Shown: positions 26,448 through 35,272, counted from the stretch's first letter. The stretch: 64,000 nt of DNA from Nostocales cyanobacterium HT-58-2 (GCA_002163975.1 CP019636.1:7629501-7693500), one strand, 5' to 3'. The notes: a model not told the origin generated them from the sequence alone. Numbers and translations are program-made.

Positions 26448-27683
26448 ATGAAGACAGCATACCAATATCGATTACGTCCAACTAAGCAACAATCTATTGA
26501 AATAGACAGATGGCTAGCTATGTTGTGTTCACAGTACAACTATTTGTTGGCTGATAGATTCAATTGGTATGAACAAAATCGTTGCCAAATCAACGCTTGT
26601 CCTCTTGTTTGTCACCTTCCAGAATTGAGGGATAACCCAGATTACTATTCACAAAAGAAAACGTTGCCTAATCTCAAAAAGACACATCCTCATTACGGTG
26701 AGATTCACTCACAGGTTTTGCAAGATGTAGTCAAGCGAGTTAAATTGACCTTTGACCGTTTTTTAAGTGGAGATAGCAACGGCAAGAAAAGTGGTAGACC
26801 TCGGTTTAAGTCTCGTGACCGTTACCGAACTTTTACCTATCCACAGATGAAAGATGATTGCATTCAAGGTAATTTAACGGCACTTGCTACAAGTCGGGAA
26901 ACCCGCCCAACGCAGTGCCTCATCAACCTACCAAAACTAGGTCAAATTAAGCTTGTTTTGCATCGTTCTATACCTGATGGATTTAAGGTCAAAACCGCGT
27001 CTGTAACCAAAAAAGCTGACGGGTACTATGTCACTCTCAGCCTTGAAGATCCAACAGTTCCATCGGTCAAACCTGATATTAATCCTGAATCAATTACTGG
27101 TATTGACCTTGGCTTAAAGGAATTCTTAACAACTTCTGAGGGTGAGCCTGTTGCAATTCCTCAACATTATCGCAAGTCTCAAAAACGATTACGTGTTATT
27201 CAAAAGCGTATTTCACGACGCAAGAAAGGCAGTAACCGTAGGCGTAAATCTGTTAAGCAGCTGGGTAAGCAACACAAAAAAGTTGCTGACAAGCGTAAAG
27301 ATTTTCACTTCAAGACAGCAAAACAATTGTTGTCAAAGCATGACGTTGTAGTTCATGAAGACCTCAACGTCAAAGGACTTTCAAAATCTCGACTAGCCAA
27401 GTCTGTGCATGATGCTGGATGGTCAAGCTTCCTGTCTATTCTGACAAACAAAGCCGAAAATGCTGGTTTGTTGGTCATTGCTGTGAATGCTTCCGGCACT
27501 TCTCAGGATTGCTCTAGTTGTGGGGTGAAAGTTCCTAAAAAGCTGCATGAACGTTGGCATTCATGCCAGTGTGGTTGCAGTCTTGACCGTGACCACAATG
27601 CAGCCATAAATATAAGAAATAGAGCGGTAGGGCATTCCGTTCTTAAAGCTCAGCGCCTCCTAAGCAATAGCCGGATTGGCTGA
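26448..27683 (+). CDS. tnpB: TnpB, RNA-guided nuclease of an IS200/IS605-type element
   Basis: A 411-residue TnpB. AGGAGGTG precedes the ATG at 26448. The RuvC catalytic residues are intact: Asp220 (TGIDLGLKEF), Glu304 (VVHEDLNVKGL) and Asp382 (LDRDHNAAINI). The zinc ribbon is CSSCGVKVPKK ... CQCGCSLD. TnpB proteins use an omegaRNA from the element's right end to cut DNA next to a TAM and so favour transposon retention. No tnpA (Y1 transposase) gene is present in the window. Residues about 144-158 come from a palindromic repeat inserted in frame at 26879-26919. Confidence 0.92.
   Translation: MKTAYQYRLRPTKQQSIEIDRWLAMLCSQYNYLLADRFNWYEQNRCQINACPLVCHLPELRDNPDYYSQKKTLPNLKKTHPHYGEIHSQVLQDVVKRVKLTFDRFLSGDSNGKKSGRPRFKSRDRYRTFTYPQMKDDCIQGNLTALATSRETRPTQCLINLPKLGQIKLVLHRSIPDGFKVKTASVTKKADGYYVTLSLEDPTVPSVKPDINPESITGIDLGLKEFLTTSEGEPVAIPQHYRKSQKRLRVIQKRISRRKKGSNRRRKSVKQLGKQHKKVADKRKDFHFKTAKQLLSKHDVVVHEDLNVKGLSKSRLAKSVHDAGWSSFLSILTNKAENAGLLVIAVNASGTSQDCSSCGVKVPKKLHERWHSCQCGCSLDRDHNAAINIRNRAVGHSVLKAQRLLSNSRIG
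26879..26919. repeat. palindromic repeat inserted in frame in tnpB
   Basis: GGCACTTGCTACAAGTCGGG, AAA, then CCCGCCCAACGCAGTGCC form an imperfect hairpin. The same family occurs outside genes at 18931-18974. Here it is translated as about ALATSRETRPTQC between QGNL and INLPKLGQIKLV, two segments that would join directly in an ordinary TnpB. Confidence 0.8.
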
Positions 27684-27728
27684 GAAGCCCGCGCTGTACA
27701 CGAAGTGTCAGCGTCGGGAGTATGTCAC
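27684..27728 (+). ncRNA. tnpB right end, predicted omegaRNA scaffold 3' part
   Basis: Directly after the tnpB stop, GAAGCCCGCGCTGTACAC and AGTGTCAGCGTCGGG form a stem-loop ending in GGAGTATGTCAC. This is the usual form of the right-end/omegaRNA 3' hairpin in cyanobacterial tnpB elements. The guide would be the 15-20 bases that follow, and these run into an RluA-gene fragment. Confidence 0.6.
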
Positions 27729-27734
27729 TATGAG

Positions 27735-27795
27735 TCGCCTTTATGGATGTCGTGTAGGGACAAGCCAGTTACATCTGCATACGCGGGAACTGAGC
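27735..27795 (+). pseudogene. fragment of an RluA-type gene 3' end
   Basis: About 60 bp nearly identical to 25163-25223 of the pseudouridine synthase gene (CGCCTTTATGGATGTCGTGT onward). It encodes the LYGCRVGTS ... LHTRELS stretch without flanking gene. It abuts the tnpB right end. Confidence 0.8.
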
Positions 27796-27850
27796 CGCAG
27801 CATATCTATAGACATCGCACACCGTTTACATAAGTAAAACTGAAAATATT

Positions 27851-29359
27851 CTACCCACCAAACCAACGCCCCCAAAAACCCTTCTTTTTATTCCTATAAA
27901 TCTCTAAGTTGTTACGAAACAGAGTACTACTAGGAGCAAGGCGAACAGCTATTTCCAGTTCTGCGATCGCTTCATCGAGTTTGCCTTGATTGTACAGCGC
28001 TAACCCCAGGTTATTGTGAGCGTTTTCATGATTTGGGTCGATTTGCAACGCTTTTTGGTAAGAGGCGATCGCTTCATCGAGTTTGCCTTGATTTTCCAGC
28101 GCGAACCCCAGGTTATTGTGAGTATCTGCATAATTTGGGTCGATTTGCAACGCTTTTTGGTAAGAGGCGATCGCTTCATCGAGTTTGCCTTGATTGTACA
28201 GCGCAGCCCCCAGGTTATAGTGAGCAATTGCATAATTTGGGTCGATTTGCAACACTTTTTGGTAAGAGGCGATCGCTTCATCGAGTTTGCCTTGATTGTA
28301 CAGCGCTAACCCCAGGTTATTGTGAACATATGCATTATTTGGGTCGATTTGCAACGCTTTTTGGTAAGAGGCGATCGCTTCATCGAGTTTGCCTTGATCG
28401 GACAGCGCAGTCCCCAGGTTACTGTGAGGAATTACAAAATTTGGGTCGATTTGCAAGGCTTTACGGTAAGAGGCGATCGCTTCATCGAGTTTGCCTTGAT
28501 TGTACAGCGCAAACCCCAGCTGATTGTGAACATATGCATTATTTGGGTCGATTTGCAAGGCTTTACGGCAAGAGGCGATCACTTCATCGAATTTGCCTTG
28601 ATTTTTCAGCGCAATCCCCAGGTTATAGTGAGCATTTGCATAATTTGGGTCGATTTGCAACGCTTTTTGGTAAGAGGCGATCGCTTCATCGAGTTTGCCT
28701 TGATCGGACAGCGCATTCCCCAGGTTTTTGTGAGCGAGTACAGAGTTTGGCTCAAGGCTGAGGGCTGCTTTGTATTTAAGGATTGCTTCCTCAAACTTTT
28801 TATCTTCGCGTAAACGATCTGCTTCGTTTATCAGGCTTGTGAGTTGATATTGGCGCGGTTCCAGTTCTTGTGGAGTTTGTTGAGGGGGTGAGTCATTCGG
28901 GCTAACAACTAATTGCCTGATTGCTTCCCGAATTCCCTTGATAACTTCTAAGAATGCCTCATCTTGGTCATTCCAGCTTTTTATCGGTTTGCGATTTTTA
29001 GGCAGTGGGGACAGTTCATCAATGGGAGGAGTTTCCCAATCTGCATAACGCAGTAACACTGGGATAACAGTAGCCTTTCCTGCTGCATTCTGCTCTAAAG
29101 CTCGTGTCACTTCAACTGTCCAGTGATAATCTGAAGCAATGAAATCTGGACTCACTAATAATAGGATAAGCCCAGCTTGGTTGAGAGACTTATTAATTTC
29201 ACCTTTGAATTCTTGCCCAGGGACGATTTTGCGATCGCTCCAACTAGTAATAGTTTTTTCCCGCTGCAAAGACGCTAGATGCTTCTCTAACTCTTCGCGT
29301 AGCTCCTCATCCTTTTGGTGGTAGGAAATAAAAACTTCAATAGATTTCATTGGGGACAT
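27851..29359 (-). CDS. TIR domain - TPR protein
   Basis: A 502-residue protein. Residues 5-150 form a TIR domain (VFISYHQKDEELREELEKHL, LLLVSPDFIASDY) with candidate catalytic Glu83 five residues after SDY. A linker is followed by ten TPRs, eight of them near-identical 34-residue units around NLGxALxNQGKLDEAIASYQ and KALQIDPN. Bacterial TIR domains cleave NAD+ or make cyclic-ADPR signals in anti-phage defence, with TPR arrays as sensors. The second TIR gene lies 64 bp upstream on the same strand. A second ATG at 29350 is possible as start. Confidence 0.9.
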   Translation of the reverse strand: MSPMKSIEVFISYHQKDEELREELEKHLASLQREKTITSWSDRKIVPGQEFKGEINKSLNQAGLILLLVSPDFIASDYHWTVEVTRALEQNAAGKATVIPVLLRYADWETPPIDELSPLPKNRKPIKSWNDQDEAFLEVIKGIREAIRQLVVSPNDSPPQQTPQELEPRQYQLTSLINEADRLREDKKFEEAILKYKAALSLEPNSVLAHKNLGNALSDQGKLDEAIASYQKALQIDPNYANAHYNLGIALKNQGKFDEVIASCRKALQIDPNNAYVHNQLGFALYNQGKLDEAIASYRKALQIDPNFVIPHSNLGTALSDQGKLDEAIASYQKALQIDPNNAYVHNNLGLALYNQGKLDEAIASYQKVLQIDPNYAIAHYNLGAALYNQGKLDEAIASYQKALQIDPNYADTHNNLGFALENQGKLDEAIASYQKALQIDPNHENAHNNLGLALYNQGKLDEAIAELEIAVRLAPSSTLFRNNLEIYRNKKKGFWGRWFGG

Positions 29360-29423
29360 TCTTATATATAAAAAAACTACACAAGCTTTTGCTCAATTTC
29401 CTCAAGCTGCCGATCTAAGTGAT

Positions 29424-29894
29424 TTAGTTCTGTGAGGTTTTTGATTTCGCCATTTCTTCAACTACTATGCGAATTCCTTGAACAATATTCAAAAAAGCCT
29501 CATCTGTGTTTTGCCAAGTTGTCACAGCTTTGGCATTTTTAGGAAGTGCTTGCAGTTTGGCAAATGGTGCATCACTCCAGTCTACTGGCTTGAGAATAAT
29601 AGGAATCACGCGAGCTTCTCTTGTCTCATGTCGTTCCATTGCTCGCTTCATCTCAATATCGCAGCAGTAATCTGAAGCCAGAAAGTTAGCGCTCACCAGC
29701 AATAAAATGATATCCGCAGCGTTAAGATTGTCATCGATCGCATTTGCCCATTCCCTACCAGCAGTGATTTCCCGGTCATGCCAAGCTTCTATCACTCCCT
29801 GACGTTTTATCATGCTCAGATGATTTGCCAATTCGTCTCGTAAAACTTCATCTTTATGGGAGTAGGAAAAAAATACTTTAACTGCATTAGACAT
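29424..29894 (-). CDS. stand-alone TIR domain protein
   Basis: A 156-residue protein that is almost entirely a TIR domain: VKVFFSYSHKDEVLRDELAN, IEAWHDREITAGREW, LLLVSANFLASDY, with candidate catalytic Glu81 at the same spacing as in the neighbouring TIR-TPR protein. The two domains share the same motif order and similar length. It is the promoter-proximal gene of the pair. Likely an NADase-type effector or partner; function by family only. Confidence 0.88.
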   Translation of the reverse strand: MSNAVKVFFSYSHKDEVLRDELANHLSMIKRQGVIEAWHDREITAGREWANAIDDNLNAADIILLLVSANFLASDYCCDIEMKRAMERHETREARVIPIILKPVDWSDAPFAKLQALPKNAKAVTTWQNTDEAFLNIVQGIRIVVEEMAKSKTSQN

Positions 29895-30069
29895 ATTCTT
29901 TAAATTTACTTTCTTTCATCTATGTATATGAATATGAATATACAGGCTGATTTTTCTTGATCAAAGCTTAACAGAAAATCTTTATAAGTACAGTGTTGCC
30001 TAAAATTGTAGCGTTTTTAAATGCACAAGCAATGCATTGGGACGTATACAACAGTTTTCTGTTGATACC

Positions 30070-30165
30070 GAGTTGCGTTCATAGGTGTCACCTCACCCCC
30101 GCCCCTCTCCTTAGCAAGGAGAGGGGTGCCCGGAGGGCGGGGTGAGGTTTTTGAATGCAACTTAG
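30070..30165. repeat. large interspersed palindrome
   Basis: Perfect inner stem CCCCTCTCCTT-agc-AAGGAGAGGGG, outer arms CCTCACCCCC/GGGCGGGGTGAGG, and flanking GTTGCgTTCA/TGAAtGCAAC. A common type of cyanobacterial interspersed repeat. Confidence 0.8.
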
Positions 30166-30252
30166 TATGAGTAGAACTGAACCAAGTGTTAAAGCAGATT
30201 GTTTCTGTAATCGCAATCACCTCACTGAGAATCTGGCAACACACATGGGTGA

Positions 30253-30377
30253 TGCGATCGCCTTTATGGATGTCGTGTAGGGACAAGTCGGTTACATCTG
30301 CATATAAGGGAACTAAGCTTTGAGCATCCACAGTTAGGAGCAATTCTTCATGTCTATATCAAGACACCTTTTTGATG
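30253..30377 (+). pseudogene. degenerate copy of the RluA gene 3' end
   Basis: About 125 bp matching 25159-25283 of the pseudouridine synthase gene, from GCGATCGCCTTTATGG to CACCTTTTTGATG, with roughly 15% scattered differences and no open frame continuing upstream. It ends at the same TGATG as the intact gene. Confidence 0.8.
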
Positions 30378-30616
30378 CTTTTATTTCAGCATAGACTTAT
30401 AGTTGCATATTCAACGCCAAAATTCTCATACCTATTACTGGCAATCGGCATTTTGGCAACTCCGCTAATTTTGCCAGCAGTATCGTAGGTGTTAATACGT
30501 TCTTGCACGAAAACTCACACAGCACAAGGCTCCAACCTCTTTTTATCGGATAGCTACTAGATCCTGTACTGCACGACGCAATATGAGTGCCAGTCTTATG
30601 CAGTCGTGGTTTTCAT

Positions 30617-30646
30617 CCCCTGAAGTGATAGCTTAGGGGTTTTTTC
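30617..30646 (+). terminator. hairpin followed by T-run
   Basis: CCCCT ... AGGGG with a 13-base loop followed by TTTTTT. It may be a rho-independent terminator, or an end hairpin of an IS200-type element, since TTTTCATCCCCT-type sequences are common at such ends. Confidence 0.4.
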
Positions 30647-30719
30647 TTATCAGCGAATCGATAATAATAAAAAAAGGATATAATGTCAATACAAAAAGGG
30701 GTTAATCAACGGCTATTGT

Positions 30720-31058
30720 ATGCAACAGGTTACTCAACGGAGGCTGTTATCAGCCCTATGTCATGGAGCAATCTTTTTTAGCTCTACCATTGTGTCTATA
30801 GGCATACCTATTGCAATACTGTTGACTACTAATGACCCAGTTGTGAAAGAGAATGCCAAAGAGTCTCTTAATTTTCACATCAATCTTTACATCTATGCAA
30901 TTGTTTTTGCATTACTGATTCTCGTGGCAATTGGTATTCCACTGCTAGCTGTATTGGCAATTGTGAGCTTTTTAATGCCAATTCTTGCTATTCTTCATGT
31001 TCTTGATGATCCTAACGTGCCCTACCGCTACCCGTTTATTTTTCGTTTGGTATCGTGA
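30720..31058 (+). CDS. DUF4870 family membrane protein
   Basis: A 112-residue protein with three hydrophobic helices (about 8-30, 50-72 and 74-92). The signature DPVVKENAKESLNFHINLYI and the closing RYPF motif mark the DUF4870/Tic20-like small membrane family. No biochemical role is known. It stands alone between an inactive repeat region and the phosphatase gene. Confidence 0.85.
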   Translation: MQQVTQRRLLSALCHGAIFFSSTIVSIGIPIAILLTTNDPVVKENAKESLNFHINLYIYAIVFALLILVAIGIPLLAVLAIVSFLMPILAILHVLDDPNVPYRYPFIFRLVS

Positions 31059-31450
31059 AGAGGTTTCGTTTTTTTCATGGATTTTCTAGCAGATAAATGC
31101 GAATCTGAGAACAGTTGATTAAGCTTATATTAACTCTTCCTTTGCTAGGAATTAATATCCAAATGATAAGTTAGACTCGGCAAAGTAACAGTTGACACCT
31201 TGGAGTGGCGGGAAAATTTGATGGTTTCCGTGTTTGGGATCACAAGATAAATATACCTTCTACAACTATAACAAACTCACTCGGCTCTGACATTGAAGCG
31301 CAAGGTTTGATTATTTACATCAAACTAAGTGGTCCAAGCTTGAGTAGGGCTGTTGGGATATTTGTTATGGAGTTTGCCAATGATCACTCTGCCTTCCTTG
31401 TGTCACCTGTTCCTCTGCCTTGGCTCGCTTAGTTTAGTCAGGGGAAAAAG
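31059..31450. other. intergenic upstream of phoD-like gene
   Basis: About 390 bp. A 75-codon frame from a GTG at 31205 is present but has no convincing start or family. No clear PHO box (three CTTAACCT-like octamers at 11-bp spacing) was found. Otherwise A/T-rich. Confidence 0.5.
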
Positions 31451-33040
31451 ATGTCAGACTATCAGAATTTTGAGCGGTTTTTGTCCAGTCGAATCAAGCG
31501 ACGCAATTTAATTATCGGGGCAGGAGCATTGACTGGTCTGGCGATCGCCAGCCAATTTCCCCATCAAAGAGCGATCGCCCAAGTCCCATTTTCCAGTTAT
31601 CCTTTTACGCTTGGTGTGGCGTCAGGCGAACCCTATCCAAACAGCGTGGTGCTCTGGACTCGTCTCGCTCCAGATCCCTTAAATGGGGGTGGGATGCCAA
31701 ATGTCAATGTGCCAATTCGCTGGGAAGTCGCAACTGATCCCAATCTCAAAAAGATAGTCGCAAAAGGCACCGAGATTGCAATCCCAGAATTGGGTCATTC
31801 AGTTCGAGTTGTTGTAGATAGGCTCAAGCCTAATACATGGTACTGGTATCGTTTTACATCAGGTACAGAAGAAAGCCCAATTGGTCGCACTCGTACAGCT
31901 CCTCAAGCAGGTAGCGATGTGAGTAAATTTGCCTTTGCATTTGTCTCCTGCCAACACTATGAGCAAGGGTACTACACAGCATACAAATACTTGGCTCAGG
32001 AAGATCTAGACCTGGTGGTCCATACAGGTGACTACATCTATGAGGGAGGAATCACAGCAAATCGTCCTAGACAGCATAATGGTCCTGAAATTCAGACTTT
32101 GGAAGACTACCGTAACCGTCACGCCCTCTACAAGAGTGATCCCAACCTGCAAGCAACTCATGCAGCGTTCCCTTGGATTGTGACTTGGGATGACCATGAA
32201 GTAGAAAATAACTACGCCGGTGCCATTTCAGAAGTTGATAATGAACCGGATCAAGACCCCCAAGTCTTCCTACAGCGACGGGCAGTTGCTTATCAAGCTT
32301 ACTATGAGCATATGCCGCTCCGACCCTTCTCGAAGCCAGAAGGACCGGATATGCAACTTTTCCGTCGGCTGACATTCGGTAATTTGGCGACTTTCCATGT
32401 GCTAGACACCCGCCAGTATCGCACAGATCAGCCTTGTGGAGATGGTACTAAGGAACGCTGCCCAGAGAACTTTGACCCAGATGCAACGATTACTGGTAAG
32501 CGTCAAGAAGAATGGCTATACCGAGGTCTAGATCGCTCTCAGGCTCGCTGGAATATTTTGGCACAACAGGTTATCGTTGCACAGAGAGACTTGACACCTG
32601 GAGAGGGCGCAACTTTCAGCATGGATAAGTGGGACGGGTATTTTGCTTCTCAAAGACGACTGTTGAGTTTTCTAGAACAGCGTAAACCGTCTAATCCGGT
32701 GGTATTGACAGGCGATGTGCATTCCAACTGGGCAATAGATCTCAAGGCTGACTTTGATAAACCAGAATCAGCTACGGTTGGAAGTGAGTTTGTTTGTACC
32801 TCAATTAGCTCAGGTGGAGATGGATCAGACTCAAGTCCCGCAGTTGAAGCTTACTTACCAGACAACCCTCACATTAAGTTCTATAACGGTCAACGTGGAT
32901 ATGTCCGTTGTCTGGTGACTCCCACAAATTGGCAAACAGACTATCTAGTCGTGTCAGAAGTGACAACTCCATCTGGCACCATCAGTAAGCGTGCTTCATT
33001 TGTGGTTGAAAACGGTCGTCCGGGAATACAGAAAGCCTAG
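31451..33040 (+). CDS. phoD: PhoD-type alkaline phosphatase/phosphodiesterase
   Basis: A 529-residue secreted phosphatase. The N-terminus (SRIKRRNLIIGAGALTG, cleavage-like AIA-Q) fits Tat export. Metal-site motifs are present: FVSCQHYEQGYYTAY, VVHTGDYIYEGG, TWDDHEVENNY and TGDVHSNW. PhoD enzymes use Ca2+/Fe3+ to release phosphate from esters in the periplasm or outside the cell. AGGGG lies just before the ATG. A strong terminator follows, so it is probably monocistronic. Regulation by phosphate is expected from the family but no PHO box was recognised. Confidence 0.93.
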   Translation: MSDYQNFERFLSSRIKRRNLIIGAGALTGLAIASQFPHQRAIAQVPFSSYPFTLGVASGEPYPNSVVLWTRLAPDPLNGGGMPNVNVPIRWEVATDPNLKKIVAKGTEIAIPELGHSVRVVVDRLKPNTWYWYRFTSGTEESPIGRTRTAPQAGSDVSKFAFAFVSCQHYEQGYYTAYKYLAQEDLDLVVHTGDYIYEGGITANRPRQHNGPEIQTLEDYRNRHALYKSDPNLQATHAAFPWIVTWDDHEVENNYAGAISEVDNEPDQDPQVFLQRRAVAYQAYYEHMPLRPFSKPEGPDMQLFRRLTFGNLATFHVLDTRQYRTDQPCGDGTKERCPENFDPDATITGKRQEEWLYRGLDRSQARWNILAQQVIVAQRDLTPGEGATFSMDKWDGYFASQRRLLSFLEQRKPSNPVVLTGDVHSNWAIDLKADFDKPESATVGSEFVCTSISSGGDGSDSSPAVEAYLPDNPHIKFYNGQRGYVRCLVTPTNWQTDYLVVSEVTTPSGTISKRASFVVENGRPGIQKA

Positions 33041-33090
33041 AAGAATAGCAGACCTGTGTTGTAAATAGCTTTCTTATAATCTGCTTATAG

Positions 33091-33134
33091 GCGTTACCTT
33101 CCTGCATGGTAGGTCAACGCTTTTATTTTCTTTT
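33091..33134 (+). terminator. rho-independent terminator after phoD
   Basis: GCGTTACCTTCC-tgcat-GGTAGGTCAACGC forms a 12-13 bp stem with small mismatches, followed by TTTTATTTTCTTTT, about 50 bp after the stop. Confidence 0.75.
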
Positions 33135-33323
33135 AGAACTATAAAAAAATCTCATAATTCATCTCATAACTAATAGATTCCCACGACTTTTTTTCAGAAT
33201 TTTGGCAGATTGGCAACCTACTTATTGCAACTAGTGCGATATCTTAATATACCTAATTTGAATTGGTAATCTAAGCTTCAATACCAGAAAAAATTCATTT
33301 TTGAAAATCACAGGAGATTAAAT

Positions 33324-34871
33324 ATGTCTCGCGTGCTGAATCGTCGTCGGTTCCTTCAGAGTTCACTTGCGGCTGCGGCGAGCGTAGGTGTGTCCACTAT
33401 TCGTGCTTCTGCTTTTAGTACTGAAGAACATATTGAGGCAATAGTTATAGGTAGCGGTTTTGGTGGAGCAGTCGCATCACTGCGCCTTGGTCAGGCAGGA
33501 ATTGAAACCATCGTACTAGAGCGGGGACGACGATGGCAAATCACTGACGATGGTGATACTTTCTCCACATACCAGAAACCAGATGGTCGTTCTACCTGGC
33601 TGAGCCCTACTACGGTTGTATTTGACCAAGTTCCTATTGATATCTATACTGGCGTCCTTGATGTCAAAATAGGAGATGGAATGATTGCCTATCGGGGAGC
33701 AGGTGTTGGTGGCGGTTCACTTGTTTACAATGGCGTAACATATCAGCCAACTCAAGAACTTTTTTATCAAGTCTTCCCACGCAGCATCAACTACTCTGAA
33801 CTCGATCAAGTTTATTACCCACGGGTACGTTCTATCCTCAAGCCTTCTCCAATCCCAGACGATATCCTACAAACTGACTACTACTTGTCAAGTCGCATCT
33901 TTCTGGAGCAGGCAGCCAAGGCTGGTTTAAAGGCGCGCAAGCTTGACATGGCTGTTGATTGGGACATCGTACGCCAAGAAATCGCAGGTCAAAAGGTTGC
34001 TTCGGCTATCATAGGTCAAGTTTATTACGGTATTAATAGTGGTGCAAAAAACAGCTTAGACCGTAACTACCTAGGCTTGGCAGAAGCCACTGGAAAAGTC
34101 GAAATCCGATCCCTACACGTGGTCACTTCAATAGAGGAATCTGATAAAGGGCGTTACCGAATTATCTGCAATCAAATTAACGAGCAAGGAGCAGTACTTG
34201 CCCAAAAGTCTTTTGTTTGTCGCTATCTCTTTTTAGCAGCAGGCTCTATTGGAACAACTGAATTGTTGCTGCGTGCTAAAGCCAATGGCACTTTGCCCCG
34301 CTTAAACGATCAGGTCGGAAAGTTTTGGGGGACAAATGGCGATGGAGTGGGCGCTGTCATCACCAATGGTCCGACTAATCCCACACAGGGTGGTCCAGCA
34401 GCGACAGTTATTGAACACTTTGACAATCCAATTGCTCCAGTTGTAACCGAGCAACTTCCCTTCCCGATTGTGCCGGAAGGTGTTATTGCTTCTCTTGGTC
34501 AGGCGATCGCCAAGCCGGAAGGCTATTTCACCTACAATGCCTCTACCCAGTCAGCCGATCTGTTCTGGCCCAGTAACTCAACAAATAATCAGAAAAATGC
34601 TCAGGCTCTTCAATATACTTATCAACTACTCAATCAAGCCAATAGTACAACTCTGGCTGAACCGCTCAACTTTGGTGCCACAGCACACCCACTTGGCGGT
34701 GCAACAATAGGTGCTGTATGCAATACTTACGGTCAAGTTTACGGTTATCGGAACTTATTTGTTGTTGATGGTGCTCTCATCCCAGGTTCGACAGCCTGTA
34801 CTAACCCTTCACTGACCATTGCTGCTTTAGCAGAACGATGCATGGATCGCTTTCTCAATCGGAGTACTTGA
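33324..34871 (+). CDS. Tat-exported GMC-type FAD oxidoreductase (cholesterol-oxidase-like)
   Basis: A 515-residue flavoprotein. The Tat signal is NRRRFLQSSLAAAASVG. The FAD-binding Rossmann motif is VIGSGFGGAVASLRLGQAG, with ERGRRW after it. YRGAGVGGGSLVYNGV and the C-terminal HPLGGATIG ... FVVDGALIPG ... NPSLTIAALAER match the cholesterol-oxidase branch of the GMC family, including the conserved His in AHPLGG. AGGAG precedes the ATG. It follows the phosphatase gene after a terminator, so it is probably a separate unit. Substrate unknown. Confidence 0.9.
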   Translation: MSRVLNRRRFLQSSLAAAASVGVSTIRASAFSTEEHIEAIVIGSGFGGAVASLRLGQAGIETIVLERGRRWQITDDGDTFSTYQKPDGRSTWLSPTTVVFDQVPIDIYTGVLDVKIGDGMIAYRGAGVGGGSLVYNGVTYQPTQELFYQVFPRSINYSELDQVYYPRVRSILKPSPIPDDILQTDYYLSSRIFLEQAAKAGLKARKLDMAVDWDIVRQEIAGQKVASAIIGQVYYGINSGAKNSLDRNYLGLAEATGKVEIRSLHVVTSIEESDKGRYRIICNQINEQGAVLAQKSFVCRYLFLAAGSIGTTELLLRAKANGTLPRLNDQVGKFWGTNGDGVGAVITNGPTNPTQGGPAATVIEHFDNPIAPVVTEQLPFPIVPEGVIASLGQAIAKPEGYFTYNASTQSADLFWPSNSTNNQKNAQALQYTYQLLNQANSTTLAEPLNFGATAHPLGGATIGAVCNTYGQVYGYRNLFVVDGALIPGSTACTNPSLTIAALAERCMDRFLNRST

Positions 34872-34922
34872 GGTCAAGCCTCATCGTCTTCATCCCCCTC
34901 ACTACTATTCGATTATCATTGT

Positions 34923-35272
34923 TATTGACACTCACCGCCCTATAAGTACGGCGATTCTTGGGCTGAACACTGCCTCCACCAAGTCAACTCAGTTTTGGTC
35001 TTACACGCTCATATCTAGTCCGAAACATACCTCTCAATATGCCCCACTTATGCACTACTCCCCAAGCGTAGATTCGGGTATGCCCTACCCTATTTGATTT
35101 TTTTCGCGTCCTTGGAGTTTGGACTTATTTGTGCGCCATTGACTGTTAGGAATTTTGAGAGCACGGAGTAGGACGTTAAACTTGTTTCCTCATCGTTCTC
35201 ACGGTCAGCAACCTATCCACATTGTCTCATAAAAGTCGCCCTAAAAGGGCGAGGTTTTAGACCCAAATTTCT
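34923..35272 (-). mobile_element. 350-bp non-autonomous IS200/IS605-like element, copy 1
   Basis: Read on the minus strand, it starts AGAAATTTGGGTCTAAAACC with a left-end hairpin CGCCCTTTTAGGGCG and ends with GGTGGAGGCAGTGTTCAGCC, AAGAAT, a right-end hairpin and GGTGAGTGTCAATA. That right end has the form of a tnpB-element omegaRNA 3' region. No transposase or tnpB frame lies within. Copy 2 at 39017 has exactly the same length and differs at about five positions; sequence outside these boundaries differs, which defines the ends. Confidence 0.88.

Larger units (their letters stand above)
29895..30719. other. intergenic region built of repeats and a gene fragment
   Basis: Contains a long palindromic repeat (30070-30165), a second RluA 3' fragment (30253-30377) and a hairpin with T-run (30617-30646). 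Open frames here are incidental. No tRNA or other RNA gene recognised. Confidence 0.6.

Noticed and set aside
27684..27728. TnpB at 26448 as mobiliser of the 350-bp elements
   Set aside because: The right-end stem after this tnpB differs from the right end of the 350-bp elements, so they belong to different element groups.
28033..28761. Long plus-strand frame across the TPR region, and a CRISPR-like pattern of regular repeats
   Set aside because: The 102-bp regularity is the TPR code of the minus-strand TIR-TPR gene; the antisense frame is a by-product of the repeats and no spacer-like unique segments exist.
30017..30343. 108-codon minus-strand frame
   Set aside because: It runs antisense through a palindromic repeat and the RluA fragment.
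31205..31432. 75-codon plus-strand frame before phoD
   Set aside because: GTG start without a proper ribosome-binding site, no signal or family pattern; treated as chance.
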